Translations under genes and position numbers: made by a program
Shown here: positions 50,484 to 60,246 of the stretch, piece after piece
Position numbering within the stretch: position 1 is the stretch's first letter
How the letters are laid out: the number at the start of each line of letters is the position of its first letter
The notes under the pieces: generated by a model
Told to the model about the DNA's origin: nothing
Database searches by the model: none
Seen by the model: only the letters and a program-made list of their open reading frames with translations
NCBI GenBank assembly: GCA_031180825.1
Contig: JAPSLM010000009.1
Location: 159,459-223,458 of the forward strand
Direction: 5' to 3'
DNA: 64,000 nucleotides
Origin: Paenibacillus sp.
GTDB lineage: Bacteria > Bacillota > Bacilli > Paenibacillales > NBRC-103111

Positions 50484-50873
50484 ATGTATTGGTTATATTT
50501 GGGGGCCGCGATTGCTCTTGAAATTGCCGGAACGATTTCGATGAAATTTTCGCAAGGCTTCACGCGGCTGACGCCTTCGATCCTGATGGTCGTCTTTTAT
50601 TTGCTGGCTTTCACGTCGCTCAATTTCTCGCTGAAGCAAATTGATGTGAGCGTAGCGTACGCGATATGGTCGGGGCTCGGAACGGCGGTCATTGCGGTCA
50701 TCGGGTATTTGTATTTCAACGAGTCCATGTCGCTGTTAAAAGCCGGTTCTATCGTCCTGATCATTCTCGGCGTCATCGGCTTGAACATGAGCGGAGGTGC
50801 TCACGGAAGCACGCAAGATGCTCAATCGGAAAGCGCATCTGCATCCGAACAGCAGGTAAACAGGACTAAATAG
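50484..50873 (+). CDS. Small multidrug resistance (SMR) exporter, YvaE-like
   Basis: A four-helix membrane protein: MYWLYLGAAIALEIAGTISM carries the essential Glu13 in helix 1. LNFSLKQIDVSVAYAIWSGLGT is the SMR signature between helices 2 and 3, and the fourth helix ends near residue 105. Length 129 is longer than the usual 105-110 because of a Ser/Gln-rich tail. These proteins work as antiparallel dimers exchanging protons for cationic drugs or guanidinium. Either the ATG at 50484 or a GTG two codons earlier (50478) may be the start; AAAGGA precedes both. Confidence 0.93.
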   Translation: MYWLYLGAAIALEIAGTISMKFSQGFTRLTPSILMVVFYLLAFTSLNFSLKQIDVSVAYAIWSGLGTAVIAVIGYLYFNESMSLLKAGSIVLIILGVIGLNMSGGAHGSTQDAQSESASASEQQVNRTK

Positions 50874-50897
50874 GCGTAGGGGAAAGGGGGAAAAACA

Positions 50898-51326
50898 ATG
50901 CGGCTCAAGGCGCTGAGAGCATTATTTTGGATCACGGATATCGGATTTTTATTGTATTGGGGAATTACCGCCCTGAAGCTGATTCCTCCGGAATTGCTGT
51001 ACAACGATTACACCAACCCGATTCTCGTGGCGTGGAATTGGTCGTTTATGCCCATTGATCTGTTCATCTCACTTACCGGTCTGTACAGCCTGTATCTGCA
51101 CGGAAAAGGCCGGAGCGCGTGGGTCGGCTGGTCGCTGATCTCGCTTATTTTAACCTCCAGCTCCGGACTGCTGGCCATTTCATTCTGGGCCGTTCGCGGC
51201 GAATTCGATCCGGCTTGGTGGACTCCCAATCTCTATTTGATGCTCTATCTGCTGGTCTTCATTCCCTGGCTCATTTCGATGCTTGGTTCCGGTAAGCGGG
51301 ATTACGCCGATTTCGTCGCGGGATAA
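50898..51326 (+). CDS. YvaD-like (DUF5360) membrane protein
   Basis: The 142-residue protein has four predicted membrane helices (LFWITDIGFLLYWGITALKL, WNWSFMPIDLFISLTGLYSL, WSLISLILTSSSGLLAISFW, NLYLMLYLLVFIPWLISML). The layout and the IDLFxSxTGL and SGLMAISFW-like segments match B. subtilis YvaD, encoded beside the same SMR and TetR genes. AAAGGGGGAAAAACA is the ribosome binding site. The role is unknown; the conserved neighbourhood suggests help in efflux or tolerance. Confidence 0.83.
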   Translation: MRLKALRALFWITDIGFLLYWGITALKLIPPELLYNDYTNPILVAWNWSFMPIDLFISLTGLYSLYLHGKGRSAWVGWSLISLILTSSSGLLAISFWAVRGEFDPAWWTPNLYLMLYLLVFIPWLISMLGSGKRDYADFVAG

Positions 51327-51345
51327 ACCTGGCGAGAACGCAGCG

Positions 51346-51376
51346 AATCCCCGGACCTGCCGGCCGGGGATTATTA
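51346..51376 (+). terminator. Weak terminator-like hairpin
   Basis: AATCCCCGG and CCGGGGATT pair perfectly between the convergent YvaD-like and dismutase-fusion genes, but the following bases are only modestly T-rich. Confidence 0.55.
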
Positions 51377-51380
51377 AGGT

Positions 51381-52622
51381 TTAGTAAGGCAGCCACAGCA
51401 ACTGGCGGGCAGCCGCAAACCGTTCGTTAACATGGTCCCAGTTTACGGTGTTCCACCAAGCTTCAATATATTTGGCCCTTTCGTTCTTGTATTTGAGGTA
51501 GTACGAGTGCTCCCATACATCCAGCACGAGGAGCGGGATGACATCCCATTGCGACAGGTTCTGATGCTTCTCCGCCTGTAAAATTTCCAGCCGGTGGCTG
51601 CGCGGGCTCCAGACCAGAATAGCCCAGCCGCCGCCTTCCACTTTCTCCGCCGCTGCGCTGAATTGCTTGCGGAACCCTTCGTAAGAGCCGAACGATTTTT
51701 TTATCTCCGCCGCGATCGGTCCTGTCGCTTTTCCGCCGCCGCCCGGTTTCATCACATTCCAGAAGATCGTATGAAGATAATGCCCGGCCCCGTGGAACGC
51801 CGCTTCCCTTTCCCAATGCGTAACCAGCGAAAAATCGCCCGTTTCCCTCGCGCGCGCAAGCATGCTTTCGGCTTTGTTTAGCCCGTCTACATAGCTTTTG
51901 TGATGCTTGTCATGATGCAGCCGCATCGTTTCCGCATCGATATACGGCTCAAGCGCATTGTAGGCATAGGGGAGAGGCGGCAGCTTGTGGCCGCCGATCG
52001 GTACAGGCCTTGCATAGGGGGATGGGGGCCGTTCTCCCGACCACGTCCCTTCCTGAGTCGCCGTTAGCTGATTCAAATCGACGGGCTGCGATTCGCTTTC
52101 GCCGCGCCATAAGTGAATGTGCGCTTGCTCCTCATCCGGAGCGCGGCTCTGGGTGGATGGATCTGCTTCATCTTCGGCGCGAAACTCTTCGTATCCTTCC
52201 GGCGTGTTTTGGACCGCATGCAGAACGCCCAGGAAATATTCGGATTCGCGTATGATGTGCAAGAACACGGTTTGGACGACCGGATTTGCCCGAACGGGCC
52301 GGCTTCGTTCCAGAATGAGAAACAACTGCCGGATAAATTCCTGCGACTGGGCAATGGAGGCGTATAGCAGTTCGTTAACTTTATCGACAATATATGGGCC
52401 GACCGGGGGCTTGGTCCGGAGCACGGCTTCGATCCACTGCTGGCTGGCGACTTCCGTCTGCGCAAGCACGCCTTCCCATTGCTGCAGCAGTGCGGCATAT
52501 TCCGGCTCGAGCTGCGGCACCAGTTCGCGAATGACGACCGTATGTTCTCTCTCCTGCATTTTCCAGAACCGAATCTCCTCCAACACCCTGATCGGCATCA
52601 GGGAACCGTAAACGTACAGCAT
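51381..52622 (-). CDS. DUF2935-superoxide dismutase fusion
   Basis: The 413-residue protein joins an N-terminal helical domain (about 13-140; EEIRFWKMQEREHTVVIREL, QSQEFIRQLF, HIIRESEYFLGVL), which resembles DUF2935, to a linker (about 145-210) and a full Mn/Fe dismutase (about 212-413). Dismutase ligands are kept: His236 in RLHHDKHHKSYV, His284 in GHYLHTIFW, and the pair in LDVWEHSYYLKY. DUF2935 is a four-helix ferritin-like fold, usually with Glu/His metal residues. The ATG at 52622 is supported by GGGGAGG nine bases upstream. Fusion suggests a metal-handling or sensing module tied to superoxide removal, which is unproven. Confidence 0.9.
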   Translation of the reverse strand: MLYVYGSLMPIRVLEEIRFWKMQEREHTVVIRELVPQLEPEYAALLQQWEGVLAQTEVASQQWIEAVLRTKPPVGPYIVDKVNELLYASIAQSQEFIRQLFLILERSRPVRANPVVQTVFLHIIRESEYFLGVLHAVQNTPEGYEEFRAEDEADPSTQSRAPDEEQAHIHLWRGESESQPVDLNQLTATQEGTWSGERPPSPYARPVPIGGHKLPPLPYAYNALEPYIDAETMRLHHDKHHKSYVDGLNKAESMLARARETGDFSLVTHWEREAAFHGAGHYLHTIFWNVMKPGGGGKATGPIAAEIKKSFGSYEGFRKQFSAAAEKVEGGGWAILVWSPRSHRLEILQAEKHQNLSQWDVIPLLVLDVWEHSYYLKYKNERAKYIEAWWNTVNWDHVNERFAAARQLLWLPY

Positions 52623-52721
52623 GCGCAAAAACCTCCCCGTCGTTCTGCTTCATCCGGCTTTCGCGGCCAGACGCTACAGGAACATTGTATTCGGGGAGGG
52701 GTACAGCTATGTTACATTTGT

Positions 52722-53744
52722 CTAACGGGCTTTATTATATTTCAAGGGCTGTGCCGGAGCGGAGGACAACGTATGCAGGAAGCCCGTCGTCATCTGCAGA
52801 TAGCTTTTGCTGTGAGCACGGTAGATCAGCTCGTGTCCGTCGTTCTCCAGCAGCCATAGCGCGGAGCCGGAGTCGGCTTTTTGCTTCTGGAAGATGCCTT
52901 CCGCCATTTCGTACGGGGCCCGGAGATCCTTCTTGCCATGGATGAAGAAGATCGGCATCGAATACTGCGTCTCTTTCACTTTGTCATAAGGCACCTGAGT
53001 CAAGCTGACGCCATTGATCAGCGGAAAAAACATATGCACAAGGCTCTGGGAAAACTTCGGCAAATTCGCCGCCTGCTTCATGTTATGGTACAGGGTGTCC
53101 GGTTCGAGTACGAACGTGCTGTCGAGAATCATGCCGTCGATGTCTTTCGTCTGCAGAGCGGCCTGCAGAGCGGTTCCTGCTCCCATGGAGAAGCCCCAGA
53201 CGAATACTTTGTCGGCTCCCCGGTCTTTCGCATACCGGACGGCGCCGAGCAGCTCTTGCGATTCGCGCAAGCCGCCGGTCACGTTCCATTGAGGCTGAAC
53301 GTAGCCGTAATCGAACATCAGCACATTGTAGCCCATATCATGGGCGGCCTTAGCCAAATCGTAGATAGGCACCCAGATTTCTTCGCGGTTGCCGCCGTAG
53401 CCGTGCGAGAAAATAACCGTTTGCCGGGAAGCCGCCGTTGCTGCGCTGGACGGGATATACCAGCCGGACAGGTCGGAGGAGGCGTTGAGACTTGGGAACT
53501 GCACGTCCTCGTAAGCGGCGCCGAAGGCGACGGCGGGATTCGAACGCAGCGGATCGATATGCGGACGGACCAGCGTCCAGGCGACATAAGCGTGGAAGGC
53601 TATGGTTAAGCTGAACAGCAGAAGCAGAACGGACAGCAGGGCGAGAAGCAGACCCCGGTGTCTTCTGAGGAATGTTGTGCGTTTGATAGCGCTTTCAACG
53701 GTTGTGGTGTTTAAAGGTACGGGTGAAAAAGAATTGGTTTTCAT
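52722..53744 (-). CDS. Alpha/beta hydrolase with N-terminal membrane anchor
   Basis: The 340 residues begin with a cytoplasmic tail, then a single membrane anchor (about 31-53, GLLLALLSVLLLLFSLTIAF). The outside part is an alpha/beta hydrolase: FSHGYGGNREEI (oxyanion HG), WGFSMGAGTALQ with nucleophile Ser in GFSMG, FIHGKKDLRAPY with the acid, and ENDGHELIYRAH with the catalytic His. Similar YqkD-type proteins act as extracytoplasmic esterases or peptidases of unknown substrate. GGAGGGATC lies upstream of the ATG. It has a long (about 170 bases) untranslated leader after its promoter. Confidence 0.9.
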   Translation of the reverse strand: MKTNSFSPVPLNTTTVESAIKRTTFLRRHRGLLLALLSVLLLLFSLTIAFHAYVAWTLVRPHIDPLRSNPAVAFGAAYEDVQFPSLNASSDLSGWYIPSSAATAASRQTVIFSHGYGGNREEIWVPIYDLAKAAHDMGYNVLMFDYGYVQPQWNVTGGLRESQELLGAVRYAKDRGADKVFVWGFSMGAGTALQAALQTKDIDGMILDSTFVLEPDTLYHNMKQAANLPKFSQSLVHMFFPLINGVSLTQVPYDKVKETQYSMPIFFIHGKKDLRAPYEMAEGIFQKQKADSGSALWLLENDGHELIYRAHSKSYLQMTTGFLHTLSSAPAQPLKYNKAR

Positions 53745-53917
53745 GCCGGATCCCTCCCTAAGAAACTAAGATGACAGCCTGAGCGGATAACGATCGGATG
53801 CGGCCCTGATAAGATTTGAAAACGCAGCTTTTATCCGAGCGATCGGAGGGAAAAACTTGCGATATACAGTTGTGGTCAGATCCGAAAATTCAAGGCTTGT
53901 AAGATGCTTATATTTTT

Positions 53918-53946
53918 ATAGTATAGGGAGAAAGGCCGGGCGTCAA
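53918..53946 (-). promoter_or_regulatory. SigA-type promoter of the hydrolase gene
   Basis: On the minus strand TTGACG (53941-53946), 17 bases, then TACTAT (53918-53923). The start codon is about 170 bases downstream. Confidence 0.6.
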
Positions 53947-54116
53947 TATTGCGCGAAAAATGTAAACTTTCTGTAATCTCCCTGTAACATCGATTGTTAC
54001 AACTACTGGAAAACCAATATTTTATTGAAGAAGGAACGACCTTCATATAGGAAAACGCATGGAAATCGGCTATAATAGATTTCAACCAGTGAAACGGATT
54101 TTCGGGGAGTGGGAAT

Positions 54117-54863
54117 ATGGTCGAAGATGGCAAATTAACCGTTCGCGCTGTCGAACGGGCTCTGGATATATTGCTTTGCTTTACGGAAGCGGAAGATTTG
54201 AACTTAACGGAAATTTCCGCAAAGGTCGGACTGCACAAAAGCACGGTTCACCGGCTGCTTGCCTCGCTGGAAGGCAAAGGCTTCATCATCCGCGACCCGG
54301 CCTCGGAGCGGTACCGCCTCGGCTTTCGCATCTGGGAGCTGAGCGCCAATTTGACGCACAGCGACGACCCGGCGCTGATCGTGCTGCCGGAGATGGAACG
54401 GCTGCGCGATCAAGTCGGCGAGACCGTCAGCCTGTACGTGCGCGACGGCATGGAGCGCGTCCGCGTGCAGGCTGTTCAGAGCAACCAGGCCATCCGCCGG
54501 GTCGCTCCGATCGGGGCGAGACTGCCGCTGTCCGTCGGCGCGTCGAGCAAGATCCTCGTCGCGTTCGCCGATCCGGACGAGCAGCAGCAGCTGCTGCTCG
54601 ATCCGTCCTGGCCGACGGCGGTGTCGCCGGCTGCTTATTTGCAGCAGCTGGAGGAAGTGAAGACGCTGGGCTACGCCACCAGCGTCGAGGAGCGCGAACC
54701 CGGCGCCGCGGCGGTGGCGGCGCCGATCTTCGGCCGCGCCCAGCGGCTGGTGGCCGCTCTCGCGGTGTCGGGGCCGGCGAACCGGCTGACGCTCAAGAAG
54801 ATGAAGGAGCATGCGCCTGCCTTAATGGAAGCCGCCCGCCGAATGGGCAAGATGCTGAAGTGA
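54117..54863 (+). CDS. IclR family transcriptional regulator
   Basis: The 248 residues have a winged helix-turn-helix (about 8-70; RAVERALDILLCFTE, LTEISAKVGLHKSTVHRLLA) and a C-terminal GAF-like effector domain (about 75-245; VGETVSLYVRDGM, GARLPLSVGASSKILVA, REPGAAAVAAPIFG). IclR regulators usually bind small organic acids or sugar acids and control nearby catabolic genes, but none is encoded alongside. TATAAT at 54071-54076 may be its -10 element. The neighbour acnA is convergent and not obviously its target. Confidence 0.94.
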   Translation: MVEDGKLTVRAVERALDILLCFTEAEDLNLTEISAKVGLHKSTVHRLLASLEGKGFIIRDPASERYRLGFRIWELSANLTHSDDPALIVLPEMERLRDQVGETVSLYVRDGMERVRVQAVQSNQAIRRVAPIGARLPLSVGASSKILVAFADPDEQQQLLLDPSWPTAVSPAAYLQQLEEVKTLGYATSVEEREPGAAAVAAPIFGRAQRLVAALAVSGPANRLTLKKMKEHAPALMEAARRMGKMLK

Positions 54864-54889
54864 TTGCAGCGCTGCCTAATAAAACAAAC

Positions 54890-54935
54890 AAGGAAGCCCC
54901 AGGCCTCGCAAGGAGGATTGGGGCTTCCTTTTGTT
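54890..54935. terminator. Bidirectional terminator between iclR-type gene and acnA
   Basis: AAGGAAGCCCCA (54890-54901) pairs with TGGGGCTTCCTT (54919-54930); T-rich tails flank it on both strands. Confidence 0.9.
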
Positions 54936-54949
54936 AAAAGGCTTCGTCT

Positions 54950-57655
54950 TTACGCCATGATTTGACGCAATACGGTTTGCAGGATACCGCCGTTGCGGTA
55001 GTAATCGACATCCACGTAGCTGTCCAGACGCACGATGGCTTCGAAGCTGAAGCTCGAACCGTCTTCGCGCGTGACATTGACGGACACTTTTTGACCCGGC
55101 TGCACGTCATTGCTCAGACCCGTAATGTCGAACGTTTCTCTGCCGGTCAAGCCGAGCGATGTCCAGCTTTGACCTTCCGAGAATTGCAGCGGGAGCACGC
55201 CCATGCCGACAAGGTTGGAACGGTGAATCCGCTCGAAGCTTTCCGCGATGACGGCTTTCACGCCGAGCAGGAACGTTCCTTTTGCCGCCCAGTCGCGGGA
55301 GCTGCCGGTGCCGTATTCTTTACCGGCAATAACGACGAGGTTCGTGCCTTGCTCTTGATACTTCATCGAAGCATCATAGATGGACATGACTTCGCCGGTG
55401 GGCAGGTAAGTCGTTACGCCGCCTTCGGTGCCCGGTGCCACTTGGTTGCGGATACGGATGTTCGCAAACGTACCGCGCATCATGACCTCGTGGTTACCGC
55501 GGCGGGAACCGTAGGAGTTGAAGTCTTCTTTCTTCACGCCATGCTCGATCAAGTATTTGCCGGCAGGGCTGTCGGCCTTGATGTTACCTGCAGGCGAGAT
55601 ATGGTCCGTCGTGACGGAGTCGCCGAGCAGGGCAAGCGTCTTGGCTCCGCGGATATCCGCGATATCCGACAGTCCGGCGCCCAGGTTCTCGAAGAACGGC
55701 GGGTTCGCGATATACGTGGAAGTCGGCCATTCGTACAGCTCGCCTTCCGGTACTTGAATCGCGTTGAAGCGCTCGTTGGAGCGGAATACGTTCGCATATT
55801 TTTCACGGTACAGCGCAGGGCTCATCGCGGATTGGATCGCTTCTTGAATCTCCTGCGATGTCGGCCAGATGTCTTTCAGGTAAACCGGCTCGTTTTTATG
55901 ATCGTAGCCGATCGGATCGTTCGCCAGGTCGATGTTGACCGTGCCGGCCAAAGCGTAAGCGACAACCAGCGGCGGAGATGCCAGGTAGTTGGCTTTCACT
56001 TGGGCGTGAACGCGGCCTTCGAAGTTCCGGTTACCGGAAAGTACGGCAGCTACGGTCATATCGTTGTCGGCGATCGCTTTGCTGACTTCGTCCGGCAGCG
56101 GACCGGAGTTACCGATACACGTTGCGCAGCCGTAACCGGCGACGTGGAAGCCGAGCGCCTCGAGCGACTCAAGCAGACCGGCTTTTTTCAGGTAGTCGGT
56201 AACGACCAGGGAGCCCGGCGTCAAGCTGCTTTTTACGTAGCCCGGTTTTCTGAGGCCGAGAGCTACCGCTTTTTTCGCAACGAGACCGGCACCCAGCATA
56301 ACGCTTGGGTTAGACGTATTGGTACAGGAAGTGATCGCTGCGATAACGACGGCGCCTGTGCCCATGGTGCTCGTTTCGCCGTTCGGATGCTTCACTTCGA
56401 CCGTTTCCGCGATTTTCTCGTCGGACAAGCCGTAGCCGCCTTTTTCGATCGGAGTGCGGATGATGCTGTTGAACGATTCCTTCATATTCGTCAGCTCGAC
56501 GCGGTCTTGCGGACGCTTCGGACCGGCCAAGCTCGGAACGACCGAACCGAGGTCAAGCTCAAGCGTATCGCTGAACACCGGATCCGGCGTTGCGTCGGTA
56601 CGGAACATGCCTTGCTCTTTATAGTAAGCTTCGACAAGCGCGATTTGCTCTTCGCTGCGTCCCGTGCCTCTCATGTAGTTCAAAGACTCGGCGTCAACCG
56701 GGAAGAAGCCGATCGTTGCGCCGTATTCCGGAGCCATGTTCGCCACCGTCGCACGGTCTGCCAAGCTGATGTTGCTCAGGCCCGGGCCGTAGAATTCGAC
56801 GAACTTGCCGACAACGCCCTTTTTACGCAGCATTTGGGTAACGGTCAGCGCAAGGTCGGTTGCCGTAGCGCCTTCCGCCAGCGTGCCGGTCAGCTTGAAG
56901 CCGATAACTTCCGGCGTTACGAAATACAGCGGCTGGCCCAGCATGCCCGCTTCGGCCTCGATTCCGCCGACGCCCCAGCCAACGATACCAAGACCGTTGA
57001 TCATCGTTGTATGGGAGTCCGTACCGACAAGGGAGTCCGGATAAACTTCCGTTTCGCCGTCAACGGTTTTCGTTGCCGCGACGGATGCGAGATATTCGAG
57101 GTTAACTTGGTGAACGATCCCGGTATCCGGCGGCACGGCGCGGAAATTGTCAAACGCCGTCTGCGCCCAGCGCAGAAAGCGGTAGCGCTCCTCGTTGCGT
57201 TCGAACTCGATACGTTCGTTATACTCGAGTGCTTCCGGGGAACCGAAGGCGTCAACCATAACCGAGTGGTCGATAACAAGGTCGACCGGAACAAGCGGGT
57301 TGATCCGTTTCGGGTCGCCGCCAGCCCGTTTCATCGTATCTCTCATGGCTGCCAGGTCGACGACGACCGGTACGCCGGTGAAGTCTTGCAGTACGATCCG
57401 TGCCGGAATGAACGGAATTTCTTTGTTGGCATCGCGCTCGGAAGCCCAGCCGGCGATTTGTTTAACGTGCTCTGCCGTGATCGCCTTGCCGTCGAATTGA
57501 CGGATCGCCGCTTCGAGCAGAACTTTAATGGAGAAAGGCAGATTTTGCACATGGCCGTTACCCTGCTCTTCAAACGCCTGCAGGCTGTAGTAGTTGTACG
57601 ATTTACCGCCAACGTTCAGCTGCTTGCGGACCGAGAATTGGTCTTTTTTAGACAT
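54950..57655 (-). CDS. acnA: Aconitate hydratase
   Basis: Aconitase interconverts citrate and isocitrate in the TCA cycle. The 901-residue protein is of the AcnA/CitB type. Active-site blocks include [35 protein letters not shown], and the cluster ligands in [11 protein letters not shown] and [27 protein letters not shown] and [14 protein letters not shown] bind substrate in domain 4. Apo-enzyme of this type can act as an iron-responsive RNA-binding protein in Bacillus. TAAGGAGGAATAGCACC before the ATG at 57655 is a strong ribosome binding site. Confidence 0.96.
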   Translation of the reverse strand: MSKKDQFSVRKQLNVGGKSYNYYSLQAFEEQGNGHVQNLPFSIKVLLEAAIRQFDGKAITAEHVKQIAGWASERDANKEIPFIPARIVLQDFTGVPVVVDLAAMRDTMKRAGGDPKRINPLVPVDLVIDHSVMVDAFGSPEALEYNERIEFERNEERYRFLRWAQTAFDNFRAVPPDTGIVHQVNLEYLASVAATKTVDGETEVYPDSLVGTDSHTTMINGLGIVGWGVGGIEAEAGMLGQPLYFVTPEVIGFKLTGTLAEGATATDLALTVTQMLRKKGVVGKFVEFYGPGLSNISLADRATVANMAPEYGATIGFFPVDAESLNYMRGTGRSEEQIALVEAYYKEQGMFRTDATPDPVFSDTLELDLGSVVPSLAGPKRPQDRVELTNMKESFNSIIRTPIEKGGYGLSDEKIAETVEVKHPNGETSTMGTGAVVIAAITSCTNTSNPSVMLGAGLVAKKAVALGLRKPGYVKSSLTPGSLVVTDYLKKAGLLESLEALGFHVAGYGCATCIGNSGPLPDEVSKAIADNDMTVAAVLSGNRNFEGRVHAQVKANYLASPPLVVAYALAGTVNIDLANDPIGYDHKNEPVYLKDIWPTSQEIQEAIQSAMSPALYREKYANVFRSNERFNAIQVPEGELYEWPTSTYIANPPFFENLGAGLSDIADIRGAKTLALLGDSVTTDHISPAGNIKADSPAGKYLIEHGVKKEDFNSYGSRRGNHEVMMRGTFANIRIRNQVAPGTEGGVTTYLPTGEVMSIYDASMKYQEQGTNLVVIAGKEYGTGSSRDWAAKGTFLLGVKAVIAESFERIHRSNLVGMGVLPLQFSEGQSWTSLGLTGRETFDITGLSNDVQPGQKVSVNVTREDGSSFSFEAIVRLDSYVDVDYYRNGGILQTVLRQIMA

Positions 57656-57889
57656 GGTGCTATTCCTCCTTAGACAAGTAATCAGCTGCATGGATCTTGT
57701 TTCACGGTATGAAACTTGATTTCATTATTAGCCATAGCTCTAGTATACATGCTGAAAGGCCTTTTCGTAAAGGTCGATTTCGCTCATTTTTATACGGCGG
57801 CGCGCATACCATTGGAATGAATGTTTTCTGCCCTGTTGAGACAACCGATCTAAGCCGTACAGGCTTCCGAATGAAAGGGGACCGATGCC

Positions 57890-58912
57890 GTGTCTTGGAA
57901 AACGACCCTCCACGACTATGTACACCACCGCAATCAAATGGACATCGATTATTCCGTGGAACCGATGCTGCCCTTTGTGAAGGATGCCGCCTATTTAAGC
58001 GCGCAGACCGAGAGGCTTGCCCGGCGGGCGGAGACCGACCGTCAGCGGCAATTCGTACCGACCAAGAGCGAGACCCGGCTCACCGTCGATCAAGCGGTGG
58101 AGCGCGGAGACAGCATCATAGCCGACGTGACGCTCAGACGGACTACCGTCGGCGAGGTTCGGCAGGTTCTCCAAGAAGAACGGCGGATCGAACAAGAGCG
58201 GATCATCCTTTCTCCGGCGTCGGACGGCTGGTCCGTTATCCATATCGAATACCTTCAAACGGAACAGGCTTTGCGACTGCGACCTCCGGTTGCGGGCGGA
58301 ATCATGCAGGCGGAAGATTCGTTTGCCGCCGTCGGATTAATGCGCGCCCCTTCCGTGCCGTATTTGAACACCCAAATCGTTTCCTGCTTTCAGCAAGCCG
58401 CCGCCCGAACTCCTTACGACCGGCTCGAAGCGGTGCGTTACGCCGATCGTTGGTGGGACAAAACGAACCCGGCTTATCTTGCGTTTGAAGTCAACTGCAG
58501 CAATTACGTATCCCAATGCATCTTTGCAGGCGGAGCGCCTATGAACTATACTGGTAGAAGGGATTCGGGCTGGTGGTACAAAGGCCGGGTCGGCGGTCGG
58601 GAGCTTTGGAGCTTCAGCTGGGCTGTTGCCGAAAGTTTGCAGTTCTATTTGCTGACGAGCCGCAGAGGGCTGCGAGCCCAAGAAGTGGCGAATCCGCAGC
58701 AGCTCGAGCTGGGCGACGTGATCAGCTACGATTGGGACGGCGACGGCCGGTATCAGCATACGACGATTGTTACCGCCAAGGACCCGAGCGGCATGCCGCT
58801 CGTCAACGCCCAGACGATCAACAGCAAGCATCGGTACTGGAGCTATACGGATTCCCCGGCTTGGACGGAGCGAACTCGCTACCGTTTTCTGCATTTATTC
58901 GATTCCTTTTAA
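57890..58912 (+). CDS. Amidase_6-type (YhbB-like) protein
   Basis: The 340-residue protein ends with a putative amidase domain (about 185-335). YDRLEAVRYADRWWDKTNPAY and FEVNCSNYVSQCIFAGGAPM are the hallmark of this family, whose usual CTNF-type motif appears here as NCSNY. GDVISYDWDGDGRYQHTTIV and NAQTINSKHRYW supply the His and following residues, as in NlpC-like cysteine enzymes. The N-terminal 180 residues have no clear family. No signal peptide is evident, so it is either cytoplasmic or exported in sporulation. The start is GTG with AAAGGGG upstream. Confidence 0.87.
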   Translation: MSWKTTLHDYVHHRNQMDIDYSVEPMLPFVKDAAYLSAQTERLARRAETDRQRQFVPTKSETRLTVDQAVERGDSIIADVTLRRTTVGEVRQVLQEERRIEQERIILSPASDGWSVIHIEYLQTEQALRLRPPVAGGIMQAEDSFAAVGLMRAPSVPYLNTQIVSCFQQAAARTPYDRLEAVRYADRWWDKTNPAYLAFEVNCSNYVSQCIFAGGAPMNYTGRRDSGWWYKGRVGGRELWSFSWAVAESLQFYLLTSRRGLRAQEVANPQQLELGDVISYDWDGDGRYQHTTIVTAKDPSGMPLVNAQTINSKHRYWSYTDSPAWTERTRYRFLHLFDSF

Positions 58913-59028
58913 TTTTTCCGAATTTAGCTGTGCCTTAGCTTAGGCTTCGCTTTTCTGCCGTCAGCCATGCGCAGAGCCCGCTTTTTCATGATTTAGGGGT
59001 TTGGATCAACATTCTTCCGGAGGTTTTT

Positions 59029-60159
59029 ATGAGCGACAAAATACGTGTAGGCTTAATTTACGGCGGCAAATCCGGGGAGCATGAAGTGTCGCTCCAAACG
59101 GCATTGGCCGCCATCAAAGCATTTGACTTGGAAAAATACGAGGTTCAGCCCTTTTACATAACCAAGCAAGGGGACTGGCGTTCGGGACCGCAGCTTACGG
59201 CGCCGGCCGAAACGGTCGAAGCGCTTGCGTTCGACGGCTCGTCCGAATCTTCGGGAGAATTTGCCCTTCAGCCGTTTTTTGCCGCTCGGCCGGCTTCGAC
59301 AGACATGCCGATCAAGGTGTCGGGCGCCCCTGCGTCGTTTGCCCCGCTGGATGTCGTATTTCCTTTACTGCACGGCACATTCGGCGAAGACGGTACCGTT
59401 CAGGGGCTGCTCGAAATGGCGAATATTGCCTACGTAGGCGCCGGCGTATTGGCTTCGTCCGTAGGCATGGACAAAATCACCATGAAAAAAATATTCGCCC
59501 AGGAAGGCCTGCCTCAATGCATTTTCCGCCACTTCACGCGAAGCCAGTGGGAAAAAGACAACGCCTATTTCCTGATGGAAATTGAAATCTCCGTCGGGTA
59601 TCCCTGCTTCGTCAAGCCGGCCAATCTCGGCTCGAGCGTCGGCGTAAGCAAAGCGCGCAACCGCGAAGAGCTGCTGGCCGCCGTACATCAAGCGTTTCGT
59701 TATGACCGGAAGGTCATTGTCGAAGAATTCGTGAATGCCCGCGAGGTGGAAGTGGCGGTGCTCGGCAACGACGAACCGCAAGCGTCCGTCGTCGGCGAGA
59801 TCGTATCTTCGAGCGAATTTTACGACTACAAGGCGAAATATGTCGACGGAACCTCATCCATGATTATTCCGGCGGAAATTCCGCAGGAGACGGCGGAAGA
59901 AATCAGGGAGCTCGCTCTTCGCGCCTTTACGGCGATCGACGCGTCGGGCTTGTCCCGAGTCGATTTCTTTTTGCGGAAAGAAGACAACAAAATCTTTATT
60001 AATGAAATAAACACCATGCCGGGCTTTACTCCTTACAGCATGTATCCGCTGTTATGGCGCGAGAGCGGCAAGCCATACGGCGAGCTGATCGACGACTTGA
60101 TTCGTCTCGCGCTGCAGCGTCATGCCGAAAAGCAGCGATTGCAGTATACGTTGGAGTAG
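59029..60159 (+). CDS. ddl: D-alanine-D-alanine ligase
   Basis: Ddl joins two D-alanines with ATP for peptidoglycan. The 376 residues give RVGLIYGGKSGEHEVSLQTA at the N-terminus, then VFPLLHGTFGEDGTVQGLLE, an ATP-grasp core (about 140-345; PCFVKPANLGSSVGVSKA, VIVEEFVNAREVEVAVLG) and FINEINTMPGFTPYSMYP. The omega loop reads FYDYKAKYVDG, with the Tyr that marks D-Ala-D-Ala specificity; D-lactate ligases of the VanA type differ there. GGAGG lies eight bases before the ATG. Confidence 0.96.
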   Translation: MSDKIRVGLIYGGKSGEHEVSLQTALAAIKAFDLEKYEVQPFYITKQGDWRSGPQLTAPAETVEALAFDGSSESSGEFALQPFFAARPASTDMPIKVSGAPASFAPLDVVFPLLHGTFGEDGTVQGLLEMANIAYVGAGVLASSVGMDKITMKKIFAQEGLPQCIFRHFTRSQWEKDNAYFLMEIEISVGYPCFVKPANLGSSVGVSKARNREELLAAVHQAFRYDRKVIVEEFVNAREVEVAVLGNDEPQASVVGEIVSSSEFYDYKAKYVDGTSSMIIPAEIPQETAEEIRELALRAFTAIDASGLSRVDFFLRKEDNKIFINEINTMPGFTPYSMYPLLWRESGKPYGELIDDLIRLALQRHAEKQRLQYTLE

Positions 60160-60246
60160 CTCTCGCACGGATTGAAGCCGCCTGACTTGCTTTTCTCGTC
60201 CCAGGTTCGATATGCTTAAGCTAAAACGGCCGAAAGGAGCGACTTC

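Noticed and set aside
54962..57673. 903-codon plus-strand open frame opposite acnA
   Set aside because: It is an exact shadow of aconitase, caused by the GC-rich codon use, and has no family motif.
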